Part shown: positions 16,928-24,141 of the stretch, in pieces
Position numbering within the stretch: position 1 is the first letter of the stretch
Layout: every line of letters begins with the position of its first letter
Source of the DNA: Pseudarthrobacter cellobiosi
GTDB taxonomy: Bacteria; Actinomycetota; Actinomycetes; Actinomycetales; Micrococcaceae
Assembly (NCBI RefSeq): GCF_023913755.1
Contig: NZ_JAMXBJ010000049.1
Span: forward strand, 1 to 64,000
Reading direction: 5' to 3'
Length of the DNA stretch: 64,000 nt
Program-made: the position numbers and the translations under genes
The notes under the pieces: generated by a model
What the model was told of the DNA's origin: nothing
Database searches by the model: none
Seen by the model: only the letters and a program-made list of their open reading frames with translations

Positions 16928-17388
16928 TCAGAGGACAGTCTATTTCATTGCTTGCCAAGGGTTTGTGCTGTGTTGATAATCCGCTGGATCTAGACGTTTT
17001 CTCGGACCCTCAGCTGTTCGAGTAGGCCTTCCGCTGCCAGAGCATGACGGAACAGATCCAGCGCCGGGCCGCTGTGCCAGCCCTTCGGAGCGGCCTTGCG
17101 GGAGGGCAGAGTCTTGACCCAGGTTCTTCTGAACGTCGTCGCTTCTCTGCACTTTTCAAGTGCGCGTGACTGGCATGCCGAGGTTTGTTGGGCCAAGCCG
17201 GGCGAGTCGTTGTGCGTCGGCCCGCTTGTCCTGGAGGAATCGGAGGGTGAGGTCGATGCCTTCGAGCTCTCCGACCCAACCTTGGTGATGCGCCCCATTC
17301 GCAGGCGAGAGCCTGAACCACGGCTCGCCCACAACTCTTTGGCACCGGGGCGGGGGGGCTGGGCCGCTTAGGTCGGTCGGGTTTGCGG
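16928..17388. other. Unassigned sequence at the distal end of the tRNA element
   Basis: No gene can be assigned with confidence. On the minus strand two frames have protein-like stretches: one around 17230-17340 (WVGELEGIDLTLRFLQDKRA) and another around 17000-17100 (TWVKTLPSRKAAPKGWHSG). They are in different frames and broken by stops. This is where an integrase gene would be expected, next to att, but I do not recognise recombinase motifs. Confidence 0.4.
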
Positions 17389-17841
17389 TTAGCAGGTGTT
17401 AGTGCCGGTGAATGCCGTTCCCGTCCAGGTGCCTACGAGGGCTTGGATGGTGAAGGTGTAGGTTCCTCGGCGGGTGGAGGTTTGGGTGAGGGTGAGGGTG
17501 TCGCTGGTGATGGTCTGTGGAGTGGAGGTGGTGCCGTCCGGGGCGGTGATGATGACACGGTAGGAGTCGGCTTTGCTGACCTTTCCGTACCCGGTGAGGT
17601 TCAGGGTGTAGCTGCGCCCGTTGCCTGCACAGCTGTGGGTCCATGTGGCGGTGGCCGGGGCCGGGATGGCGTAGGTTCCGATGGACATCGGCGAGGTGGT
17701 GGCGGCTTTGAACGCGGCCTGGGCGATGGCGGGCGTGAGGACGAGCACCAGTGCGGCGATCGCTGTGGCCAAGGCGCGGGCGGCAAAGGTCGTCAGGGCG
17801 TGGGGCAGCCTTTGGGTATGTTGCTTCGAATGACGTGCCAC
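17389..17841 (-). CDS. Small secreted protein of the SipW/TasA-like locus
   Basis: This 150-aa protein has an N-terminal basic region and a hydrophobic helix (ALATAIAALVLVLTPAIAQA, about residues 24-43), then AFKAATTSPMSIGTYAIPAP. The mature part is rich in threonine and serine and looks beta-stranded, with two cysteines (one in HSCAGNGRS, one at the C-terminus) that could form a disulphide. It lies last in the operon after the signal peptidase and Hpt-like genes. The start is GTG with AAAGGG upstream. No catalytic motif is seen; a structural or surface role is inferred from context. Confidence 0.6.
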   Translation of the reverse strand: MARHSKQHTQRLPHALTTFAARALATAIAALVLVLTPAIAQAAFKAATTSPMSIGTYAIPAPATATWTHSCAGNGRSYTLNLTGYGKVSKADSYRVIITAPDGTTSTPQTITSDTLTLTQTSTRRGTYTFTIQALVGTWTGTAFTGTNTC

Positions 17842-17905
17842 TGCCTGACCCTTTCCGATTCAATTGCCGACGTGCCGCTTCTATTGTGTGGCTGAGACCT
17901 CAAGG

Positions 17906-18370
17906 TCATCGGTGGGCGGGATCCGGTGATTTCCTCAACCCGGTACCGGGCAGGTCCGTGTTTCTGGACCAGGTGTCGGGCTGGTCCGTGCCGGTGTGGC
18001 CGAGCAGTTTGGTGATCTCCTGGGTGAGGGCCGCCGTGTGGCTGTCCAGTGTCAGGCTGGTGTGTCGGGCCCCGGCCAGGTTGACGGCATTGAATTCGCA
18101 CCCGATGCTGCGGCAGTGCCGTGCGATTTGGTGTGCTCCGACCATGGAGGCCGAGGAGGCCAGGCTCCGCACGGCGGTCAAGGCGGCTTCCGGGTCGTTG
18201 TCTGCGAGTGCGTGTTTGATTCTGGCCACGCGTGCCGGGAGCATCTGCAGGAATTGCGTGATGAATTGCAGGGCCGTGGCACGGGAGTCCAGTTCCTCGG
18301 CCAGGGCCTCGAGCCGGGTCCGGTCCAGGACCGGCTCAGTGCTGGTCATCACGGCCCCTGTTCCGGTCAT
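17906..18370 (-). CDS. Hpt-like domain protein lacking the phospho-acceptor histidine
   Basis: This 154-aa, mostly helical protein resembles histidine phosphotransfer domains between residues about 35 and 115 (FLQMLPARVARIKHALADND then SSASMVGAHQIARHCRSIG). In active Hpt domains the phospho-acceptor stands in an H-x-LKG motif; here the aligned residues are R68-S-L-A-S, so the histidine, lysine and glycine are missing. It may act as a binding or inhibitor module. The C-terminal 40 residues look disordered. Its start lies inside the end of the signal peptidase gene (35-bp overlap), indicating tight coupling. Confidence 0.55.
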   Translation of the reverse strand: MTGTGAVMTSTEPVLDRTRLEALAEELDSRATALQFITQFLQMLPARVARIKHALADNDPEAALTAVRSLASSASMVGAHQIARHCRSIGCEFNAVNLAGARHTSLTLDSHTAALTQEITKLLGHTGTDQPDTWSRNTDLPGTGLRKSPDPAHR

Positions 18371-19034
18371 CTGGGTCCGCTGCGGGGCTTGGGGTTTTGC
18401 GCCAGATGGAGGTGAGCAGGGCGATCACCAGCAGGGCCGGTGCCCCGTAGAGCAGCACGGTGCGGACGGTGGGTTGGCTTAGTGCCCGGATGGCGTCTCC
18501 CAGGTGGGGAATCACCGCGACGGTGGTGTGGACGTAGTCGTCGTTGAGGGTGGCGGTCCAGGGATCGGCGCCGTTGTTGGCGTCGCCCTTGGTCCGGACG
18601 GCGATCGTGCCGTCCGGGTTGGTGATCACGTCCGTGACGCGGTGGGTTTCGATCCTGTGGTCATCGACGGGGATGGCGTAGGTGATGATGTCCCCGGCCT
18701 TGACCTGAGCAGTGGGAGTTTTGATGCTGACGACGACGTCACCGGGATTGATCAGGGGGGACATGCTGCCGGTGAGCATGGTGGAGGTCTGGTATCCGCC
18801 GAACCGGGGTCCGACGGCCAGGAACAGGAACACGGCCGCGGTGATGATCAGCAGCGCCGTGGTGAGGACGCGCGCACCGGTGCCGGCGATCCGGCGCAGG
18901 ACCCGCCGGCCCTGCGTCTGTCCCGGGGGCCGGGCCGGTGTCTGTTCTTCCGGCGTCTTTTCCGTGGTGGCCCGGTCGGCAGCAGTGCCGGGGGCCGGTC
19001 CGCGGCGGGCGGGGAGGGTGTCGAGGTTACTCAC
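18336..19034 (-). CDS. sipW: Signal peptidase I, SipW/ER type
   Basis: This 232-aa protein has a disordered 45-residue cytoplasmic start, a membrane helix (about 55-75), the serine motif TGSMSP (Ser90), INPGDVV, and a second catalytic box with histidine in IETHRV (His131) followed by TKGDAN. A C-terminal membrane helix lies at about 190-210. The Ser-His dyad, rather than Ser-Lys, defines the SipW/ER-type enzymes that process TasA-like proteins. It is encoded directly after a TasA-like gene, its probable substrate. The start is GTG after GGGAGC. Confidence 0.85.
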   Translation of the reverse strand: MSNLDTLPARRGPAPGTAADRATTEKTPEEQTPARPPGQTQGRRVLRRIAGTGARVLTTALLIITAAVFLFLAVGPRFGGYQTSTMLTGSMSPLINPGDVVVSIKTPTAQVKAGDIITYAIPVDDHRIETHRVTDVITNPDGTIAVRTKGDANNGADPWTATLNDDYVHTTVAVIPHLGDAIRALSQPTVRTVLLYGAPALLVIALLTSIWRKTPSPAADPDDRNRGRDDQH

Positions 19035-19148
19035 GGTGTCTGCTCCCAGGATCGGCGTCGGTGGTGGTCCGGCGGTTGTGTCTGTGGTTGTTTCGGAGGT
19101 GCCGTCTGCCCGCCCCGGTTTCCGGGACGGGCAGACGATGCATGGGGC

Positions 19149-19769
19149 TTACTTGTTGGTGGCGGAGCGCTGTGTGCCGGTGAAGGTGAAGTCCACGACG
19201 CTGCTCTTGCCCTGGAACGCGTTGCCAGCGGCGGCCGGAAGGGTCGCGGTCACCCGCAGGTTATCGGTGCTGCCGGCGGTGATGGTGGCCAGGTTGGTCA
19301 GGGGCAGGTCCGCTCCGATGACCGGCCGGGCGGCCAGGACCGTGGTGGTCGTGCCGGAGCAAGTGTAGGTATAGGCGGGTGCCGTGCCAGCTTCGGTCCA
19401 CGCAACGGAGCACTTGTCGATGGCCACCTGCAGGCCGTTCAGGACGTCGGTGTCCAGGACGGAGGATGTGGTGGCCGCCGTTGTCAGGGTGACCGCGGCC
19501 AGGTCCTGGCTGCCGGAGTTTGTCAGGGCGGCGGCGCGCTGGACGGTGTCACCGGCGACGAGTCCGGTGGAGGCGACGGCGAGACGGTTCGCCGCGGTGC
19601 TGGCGGCGCCCAGGGCGATGTTGACCGTTCCGGAACTGACCGACGCCGTCGCTGCCGTGGTGGAGGTAAACGCGCCGTACGTGCCCAGGCCGGCCACGCT
19701 CGCTGCGGCGGCGACAAGGGCAGCGGAGGCCAGGAGCTTGCCGGAGGTGGACTTGAGGTTGAGACCCAT
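19149..19769 (-). CDS. TasA/camelysin-like exported protein with SipW-dependent signal
   Basis: This 206-aa protein has the signal helix LLASAALVAAAASVAGLGTY followed by GAFTSTTAATASVSSGTVNI. This matches the alternate signal peptide of SipW-dependent proteins, in which the hydrophobic segment ends in G-TYA-FT. The mature part is Ala/Thr-rich with alternating hydrophobic residues, consistent with a beta-sandwich fibre subunit of the TasA type. It is the first gene of the operon with its own signal peptidase 114 bp downstream. An extracellular fibre or matrix role is inferred from the family. Confidence 0.75.
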   Translation of the reverse strand: MGLNLKSTSGKLLASAALVAAAASVAGLGTYGAFTSTTAATASVSSGTVNIALGAASTAANRLAVASTGLVAGDTVQRAAALTNSGSQDLAAVTLTTAATTSSVLDTDVLNGLQVAIDKCSVAWTEAGTAPAYTYTCSGTTTTVLAARPVIGADLPLTNLATITAGSTDNLRVTATLPAAAGNAFQGKSSVVDFTFTGTQRSATNK

Positions 19770-20090
19770 GGTGTTTTTCCGTTCTTGTGGCCGGCCGTTC
19801 TATGGGCCGATCGAGGATTATTCGGACTGTCAAGCCCCCCGGCCTGACAACACCAACGATGCCCGTCAAGTCTCAAGGGAAGCCCCGGCAACCTCCAAAG
19901 ACTGGGTCAAGACTCCCTCAAGACCAGCCGCCCAACAGCGGTGTCAGGCAAAACCGGCCTACTCCGGGGGCCTGTCGCCCTCCTCCCCGCCGAAATGATC
20001 CCGTAAACCGGTCCCCACCGGAACACCAGGCGATCCTTCCCTCCAATGCCCGCTTCTAGCCGCAAAACGTCGGGTTGGCCCCAAAACGGG
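19770..20090 (-). promoter_or_regulatory. Upstream region of the TasA-like operon with CTTGA repeats
   Basis: This gene-free stretch between the TasA-like gene and the tRNA terminator is AC-rich on the plus strand. On the minus strand the pentamer CTTGA occurs five times between about 19828 and 19930 (in TCTTGAGGG, TCTTGACCC, CCTTGAGA, ACTTGACGG and GCTTGACAG). It probably holds the operon promoter, and the last copy contains a TTGACA box, but I see no clear -10. The repeats could bind a regulator. Confidence 0.4.
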
Positions 20091-20137
20091 GAAAGAGAAA
20101 GCCCTCCAACCCAACGTTTCCGCAGGTCAGAGGGCCT
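20091..20137 (-). terminator. Terminator after tRNA-Ala
   Basis: On the minus strand just beyond the tRNA, GCCCTC and GAGGGC (20130-20135 and 20101-20106) can pair and are followed by TTTCTCTTTC. This is a plausible terminator for the tRNA transcript and would insulate the element operon. Confidence 0.5.
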
Positions 20138-20141
20138 TCTT

Positions 20142-20177
20142 TGTGGAGCTAAGGAGATTCGAACTCCTGACCTCTTC
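20142..20177. repeat. tRNA-Ala 3' end (att site, tRNA-proximal)
   Basis: This is the tRNA-side copy of the 36-bp direct repeat, identical to 16892-16927. It extends two bases past the discriminator base and reaches into the anticodon stem of the intact tRNA-Ala gene. Confidence 0.85.
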
Positions 20178-20216
20178 GATGCGAACGAAGCGCTCTACCA
20201 ACTGAGCTATAGCCCC
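20144..20216 (-). tRNA. tRNA-Ala, anticodon CGC
   Basis: A 73-nt cloverleaf on the minus strand. The acceptor arms GGGGCTA and TAGCTCC pair (one G-T), the D arm is GCTCAGTTGGTAGAGC, the anticodon arm CTTCG-TTCGCAT-CGAAG gives anticodon CGC, and the T arm carries GTTCGAATC. The discriminator base is A and CCA is not encoded. CGC reads the GCG alanine codon. Its 3' end is the integration site of the element to its left. Confidence 0.93.
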
Positions 20217-20355
20217 GGAACAGTCCGCGTCCCCGGGAAGGAACCGCGGTACCGGTGACCTTAGGCTACAAATTTTCGTCCCGCATTGCGAATTGACACT
20301 CCGCGCCCGCACTGACGACCGGGGCTGGGGCTGCTTGGGCGAACCTGGTGACTTA

Positions 20356-21285
20356 TCAGGCGCGGCGGCGCTGCAGGACGTCGTCGAGGTTGCTCAGCGC
20401 GCTCTGCGCCTTGGTGAGGGGCTTGGCGGCAGGCACGGCGGGCGCGGTTGTGGGAACCCCCTGTTTCAGGGACGGCTTGCCGACGGCTTTGGGCGCCTCG
20501 GGAAGATCAAGCGGCTGGGGAGCCGGGCGCTCGGCCTTGGCGGCCTCAACGTAGACCGGCTTCGGCACGTCCACCGGTTCCCAGGTTGTGTCGGCCGGCG
20601 CCAGCGACGCGGCGGCGGCGCTGGCATCTCCGGCGGCTACCGCGACGGCCAGTGCGGCTTCCCGGAGCTCCATCGCGGTCAGGGGCTTTGGCTTCTGCTT
20701 GGGCTGGTGGGCCTCGGCGTCAAAGAGCCGGCTTTCCGGCCAGGCGGCGGGACGGGCTGCAGTGTCCGTGGCGGCAGATCCCTGGCGCCGCACGGGGGCG
20801 CTCATCGCCGAGCGGAACGCGGCGTTCACTTTGGCTTTGCGGTCACGCACAGCCAAAAAGCGCAGCACGAAGACAGCCGCAACGGTGATGCCAAGACCGG
20901 CGACCGGCAGCAGCACGCTTCCGATTCCGAACGGCAGAAGAACACCCGAAACAAAGGCGGTCAGCAACGCCAGGACACCAACGAGGGCGATCCCTGTCCT
21001 GCCATAGCGGATCCGGAACGCGCCGCGCGTCGTCGCGTTGCCGAACGTTTCCGTGGCGGTTTCGGGGCTCTTCCTGATCTCCATGGCTTTCTCCTGCTGG
21101 GCGGCGATGTTCATTACCGTCCCGGCTCTCGGGTCCGATGATTCAATGGCTGGTACTTCCGCCAGGAAGTCGCCAGCGGCCTGGGCCTGGTGCCGGCGGT
21201 TCCGCAGAACGTAGGGCGCAACCCATACGATCCAGAGCACAACGGCAACCACAAGGATCACTGAGCTGCTTAGGGGGAAGTCCAC
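20356..21285 (-). CDS. Conserved hypothetical membrane protein with long cytoplasmic tail
   Basis: This protein is about 310 aa. A first membrane helix (SSSVILVVAVVLWIVWVAPYVL) lies at the N-terminus, followed by RNRRHQ and a soluble segment. Two more helices lie at about 105-150 (TGIALVGVLALLTAFVSGVL and the next), then a long Ala/Pro/Lys-rich tail ending SNLDDVLQRRR. I do not recognise a named family. The start may be GTG at 21285 or TTG at 21291. It lies downstream of an acetyltransferase and galU on the same strand, separated by 118 bp. Confidence 0.65.
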   Translation of the reverse strand: MDFPLSSSVILVVAVVLWIVWVAPYVLRNRRHQAQAAGDFLAEVPAIESSDPRAGTVMNIAAQQEKAMEIRKSPETATETFGNATTRGAFRIRYGRTGIALVGVLALLTAFVSGVLLPFGIGSVLLPVAGLGITVAAVFVLRFLAVRDRKAKVNAAFRSAMSAPVRRQGSAATDTAARPAAWPESRLFDAEAHQPKQKPKPLTAMELREAALAVAVAAGDASAAAASLAPADTTWEPVDVPKPVYVEAAKAERPAPQPLDLPEAPKAVGKPSLKQGVPTTAPAVPAAKPLTKAQSALSNLDDVLQRRRA

Positions 21286-21409
21286 AATCAAAACGGTATG
21301 AGCATTAGGGCAGCCGCCCCCGCATTAGCCACGGTGTGTCGCCGGCAACGTGGCAATTCATTGGATTTATGACCTTGGAAGTACCCATGGCCGGTTCAGG
21401 TCCGGCGGG

Positions 21410-22027
21410 TCAGGACCGGGACGCGAGCCACGGGGCGAGCAGCCCCTCCGGGACCTCGTCAGCGGTCAGCGCGAAGGACCGGTGGTCCGCCCACTCCCCG
21501 TTGATGTGAAGGAAGCGTGGACGGTATCCTTCGTCGCGGAAGCCCAGCTTCTCAACCACGCGCAGGCTGGGGCCATTCTCGGGCCGGATGTTGATCTCCA
21601 TCCGGTGCAGGCCCATTGCTTGGAAACAATGGTCAGTGGCCATGGCCACCGCCGTGGGCGCGATGCCGTGACCGGCGCGCGCCTGGTCAACCCAGTACCC
21701 CAGCGTGGCCATCATGGCCGAACCCCACACAATCGAGGACACAGTCAGCTGGCCAACGATGACCGGGGCGGCCAACCTGGGCGTACGCTCAGTGATCAGG
21801 AACGGCAAGGCCGTCCCCTGGGCGGCCTGGATTTTCAAGGAGCGCACCATCTGCCGGTAGTCAGGCAGCGCACCGCCGGGTGCCGGGTTGGATGCTTCCC
21901 AGGGCGCTAGCCACTCGCTGTTGCGCCCACGGACCTGGGTCCATTCCTTCTTGTCCCGGTATCGAATGGGGCTCAGGATCAGGTCGCCGCATTCGAGTGT
22001 TACGGGCCAGATGGGTCCGGGGCGCAC
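21410..22027 (-). CDS. GNAT-family N-acetyltransferase (RimJ/RimL-like)
   Basis: This 205-aa protein of the GNAT fold shows a beta-bulge acetyl-CoA region (GYWVDQARAGHGIAPTAVA) and the typical C-terminal HRMEINIRPENGPSLRVVEKLGFRDEG of the RimJ/RimL branch. The first 30 residues (LILSPIRYRDKKEW) match ribosomal-protein alanine acetyltransferase-like members. It begins 5 bp after the galU stop, so the two share a transcript. The substrate is unknown and could be a protein N-terminus or a small amine. Confidence 0.8.
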   Translation of the reverse strand: MRPGPIWPVTLECGDLILSPIRYRDKKEWTQVRGRNSEWLAPWEASNPAPGGALPDYRQMVRSLKIQAAQGTALPFLITERTPRLAAPVIVGQLTVSSIVWGSAMMATLGYWVDQARAGHGIAPTAVAMATDHCFQAMGLHRMEINIRPENGPSLRVVEKLGFRDEGYRPRFLHINGEWADHRSFALTADEVPEGLLAPWLASRS

Positions 22028-22032
22028 GGCAG

Positions 22033-22938
22033 TTATTTAGCGAGGCCGGCCGTGAAGCCCGGCAGCCATTCCCGCAGGCCTGGGCCGAGGTCGTCGCTGT
22101 CAATGGCGAGCTGGACGCAGGCCTTGAGGTAGCTGAGCTTGTCGCCAGTGTCGTAGCGGCGGCCGCGGAAGACCACGCCGTAAACTCCGTAGCCGTCACC
22201 GTCGCCGGCTGCCAGTTCCTGCAGGGCGTCGGTCAGCTGGATTTCCCCGCCCCGGCCGGGGCCCGTGTGCTCGAGTACGTCAAAAACTGCGGGGTGGAGG
22301 ACGTAGCGGCCGATGACGGCCAGGTTTGAGGGCGCCTCGTCCACGCTGGGCTTTTCGACGAGCTTATTGATCCTGACGTAGCCTTCACCGTCGATCTCCT
22401 GCACGTCGGCACAACCGTAGGCACTGATCTGGGAGGGCTCCACCTCGATGAGGGCCACCACGGATCCGCCGGTCTTGGACTGGACTTCGATCATGGTGCT
22501 GAGGAGTTCGTCCCGGGCATCGATCAGGTCATCGCCGAGGAGGACGGCAAACGGTTCGTTGCCGACGTGCTGCTTTGCACGCAATACTGCGTGGCCCAGG
22601 CCGTTGGGGTCACCCTGGCGGACGTAGTGGATGTCACCGAGGTTGCTGGCTGCCTGGATGGACTCAAGTTTGGCCAGGTCGCCCTTGGCTTCCAGGGTGT
22701 CCTCCAACGAAGGAACCCTGTCGAAGTGGTCCTCCAGGGCACGCTTGTTGCGTCCCGTGATCATCAGGATGTCGTTGAGGCCAACGTTGACAGCCTCTTC
22801 AACCACGTACTGGATGGCCGGCTTGTCCACCACCGGGAGCATTTCCTTGGGCATGGCCTTTGTGGCCGGCAGGAACCTGGTGCCGAGGCCGGCAGCGGGA
22901 ATAACGGCCTTGCGTACTGTCTGCTGAGTGGTAGTCAC
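22033..22938 (-). CDS. galU: UTP-glucose-1-phosphate uridylyltransferase
   Basis: This 301-aa nucleotidyltransferase makes UDP-glucose from UTP and glucose-1-phosphate. The N-terminal motif AVIPAAGLGTRFLPATKAMPKEMLP (shown in part: GLGTRFLPATK) binds nucleotide. VDKPAIQYVVEEA, the substrate lysine region LVEKP and the GDDL motif are all present. Length equals the family norm. The start is GTG. Product UDP-glucose feeds cell-wall polymers and trehalose. It leads the galU-GNAT pair and is divergent from the cyclo-ligase gene. Confidence 0.95.
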   Translation of the reverse strand: MTTTQQTVRKAVIPAAGLGTRFLPATKAMPKEMLPVVDKPAIQYVVEEAVNVGLNDILMITGRNKRALEDHFDRVPSLEDTLEAKGDLAKLESIQAASNLGDIHYVRQGDPNGLGHAVLRAKQHVGNEPFAVLLGDDLIDARDELLSTMIEVQSKTGGSVVALIEVEPSQISAYGCADVQEIDGEGYVRINKLVEKPSVDEAPSNLAVIGRYVLHPAVFDVLEHTGPGRGGEIQLTDALQELAAGDGDGYGVYGVVFRGRRYDTGDKLSYLKACVQLAIDSDDLGPGLREWLPGFTAGLAK

Positions 22939-23046
22939 TGGACTAATCTAACGGAGGGGCCGACCATTCAGTAATTATTGGTGGCTCCTGGGCCAGCGCG
23001 GCGCAGACGCTGCAACGGCCACCCTGAACGGCAAAGAAGGAGCGGC

Positions 23047-23667
23047 ATGTCCCAAGGCAGCAGCGAAGCCAAGGCGGACATCCGCGCACGCCATCGTGCG
23101 CGCCGCGCCGCGGCGGACCCCAGGCAACGCGACGCGGCAGGCGCCGCCCTGGCCGTCTACGGCGTTGCCTGGGCTGAACAGCTCACCGGGGGGACGCCGT
23201 CGACCTTTTGCGCGTACCTGGGCGTGGTACCAGAACCGCCCACGCTGCCCCTGATCAGCGAACTTCACATGCGTGGCCACACCGTCCTGCTCCCTGTCTG
23301 CGAGCCCGGCCGCAGGCTGAGCTGGACGTACTGGACCCCCGGCGTCGAGTTTGTCCGCAGCCGCTATGCCCCGGTGCTGGAACCTGCCGGACCGCGCCTT
23401 GACCTCGGCATCATGGCGTCCGTTACTGCCCTCTTCATCCCCGCCACGGCCGTGGACAGGGACGGCAACCGTATTGGCCAGGGCGGCGGCTACTACGACG
23501 TCCTGCTGGGCTCCCTGGCCGGGGACGGCCTTGAGATCCCTTTTGCGGCGGTCGTCTTCGATTCCGAACTGCTCCCGGCCGGAAGCATTCCGACCGAAGG
23601 CTTCGACCGGAGGGTTCCGGCGGCCCTGACACCCTCAGGTTTGATCCGGCTGCCGGACCCGGCCTGA
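23047..23667 (+). CDS. 5-formyltetrahydrofolate cyclo-ligase
   Basis: This 206-aa enzyme converts 5-formyl-THF to 5,10-methenyl-THF with ATP. The C-terminal signature IGQGGGYYDVLL and the nucleotide-binding DIRARHRARRAA start region are visible. ATG 23047 is chosen because AAGAAGGAG sits just upstream, although the frame is open 23 codons further. It is divergent from galU with a 108-bp intergenic region. Confidence 0.9.
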   Translation: MSQGSSEAKADIRARHRARRAAADPRQRDAAGAALAVYGVAWAEQLTGGTPSTFCAYLGVVPEPPTLPLISELHMRGHTVLLPVCEPGRRLSWTYWTPGVEFVRSRYAPVLEPAGPRLDLGIMASVTALFIPATAVDRDGNRIGQGGGYYDVLLGSLAGDGLEIPFAAVVFDSELLPAGSIPTEGFDRRVPAALTPSGLIRLPDPA

Positions 23668-23690
23668 AGGAGGGCTACTTTCCGGGGGTG

Positions 23691-23784
23691 ATAGAATTGG
23701 CACTCAGGCCCTGCGACTGCTAATGGACGGTTTTCCGTTCAGCGCGGCACAGGACCTCTCGTTTGCCCCCGAGGAGGATCACCA
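23691..23784 (+). promoter_or_regulatory. Promoter region and leader of the FmdB gene
   Basis: A -10-like TAGAAT lies at about 23692-23697 and a strong ribosome site, GAGGAGG, ends about 9 bases before the GTG start. The leader of about 80 nt contains GGACGGTTTTCCGTTC, a small hairpin. No riboswitch class is recognised. Confidence 0.35.
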
Positions 23785-24042
23785 GTGCCCACTTATGCTT
23801 ACGCCTGCAAGGATTGCGGCCACGCCTTCGACGTTTTCCAGTCGTTTACCGACAGCACCCTGACTTCATGCCCGGAGTGCCAGGGCGCCTTGCGCAAGAA
23901 GTTCAACAGCGTGGGTGTGGTCTTCAAAGGCTCCGGTTTCTACCGGACCGACTCCCGGGATGCCAAGGGAAGCACCGTTTCGGCTGCCGCCCCCGCGGCC
24001 GCACCGGCGCCGGCACCTGCCACCGCCGCTGCCGCCAGCTGA
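23785..24042 (+). CDS. FmdB-family zinc-ribbon protein
   Basis: This 85-aa protein starts PTYAYACKDCGHAFDVFQSF and has a second CPEC pair, giving a C-x2-C...C-x2-C zinc ribbon, then GVVFKGSGFYRTD. These are hallmarks of the FmdB family of putative regulators. The last 25 residues are Ala/Pro repeats, common in actinobacterial versions. The start is GTG. The biological role is unsettled. It sits between the folate enzyme and a SAF-domain protein on the same strand. Confidence 0.88.
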   Translation: MPTYAYACKDCGHAFDVFQSFTDSTLTSCPECQGALRKKFNSVGVVFKGSGFYRTDSRDAKGSTVSAAAPAAAPAPAPATAAAAS

Positions 24043-24141
24043 CCTCCGGCCCAAAAAGACGTACGACTCCGGCAGCGCGGTTGTCCACATAGGCACCACT
24101 GCTTCTGTCCGGTTTGGTTGCCGCTACGTAGCGTGGTTCCC

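Larger units (their letters stand above)
16892..20177. mobile_element. tRNA-Ala-associated integrative element carrying a SipW/TasA-like locus
   Basis: The segment lies between two identical 36-bp copies of the tRNA-Ala 3' end in direct orientation, 3250 bp apart, with the intact tRNA at the right end. This is the expected form of an element that integrated at the 3' end of the tRNA. Inside are four minus-strand genes: a TasA-like protein, a SipW-type signal peptidase, an Hpt-like protein and a secreted protein, plus about 460 bp of unassigned sequence near the distal att. No intact integrase is present, so the element is now immobile or depends on a helper. Confidence 0.75.

Noticed and set aside
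18504..19847. 447-aa plus-strand frame inside the tRNA element
   Set aside because: It is Gly/Arg-rich and antisense to the signal peptidase and TasA-like genes, which have recognisable motifs.
20046..20258. Small plus-strand frame across the tRNA
   Set aside because: It covers the tRNA-Ala gene and its terminator, so it is not a gene.
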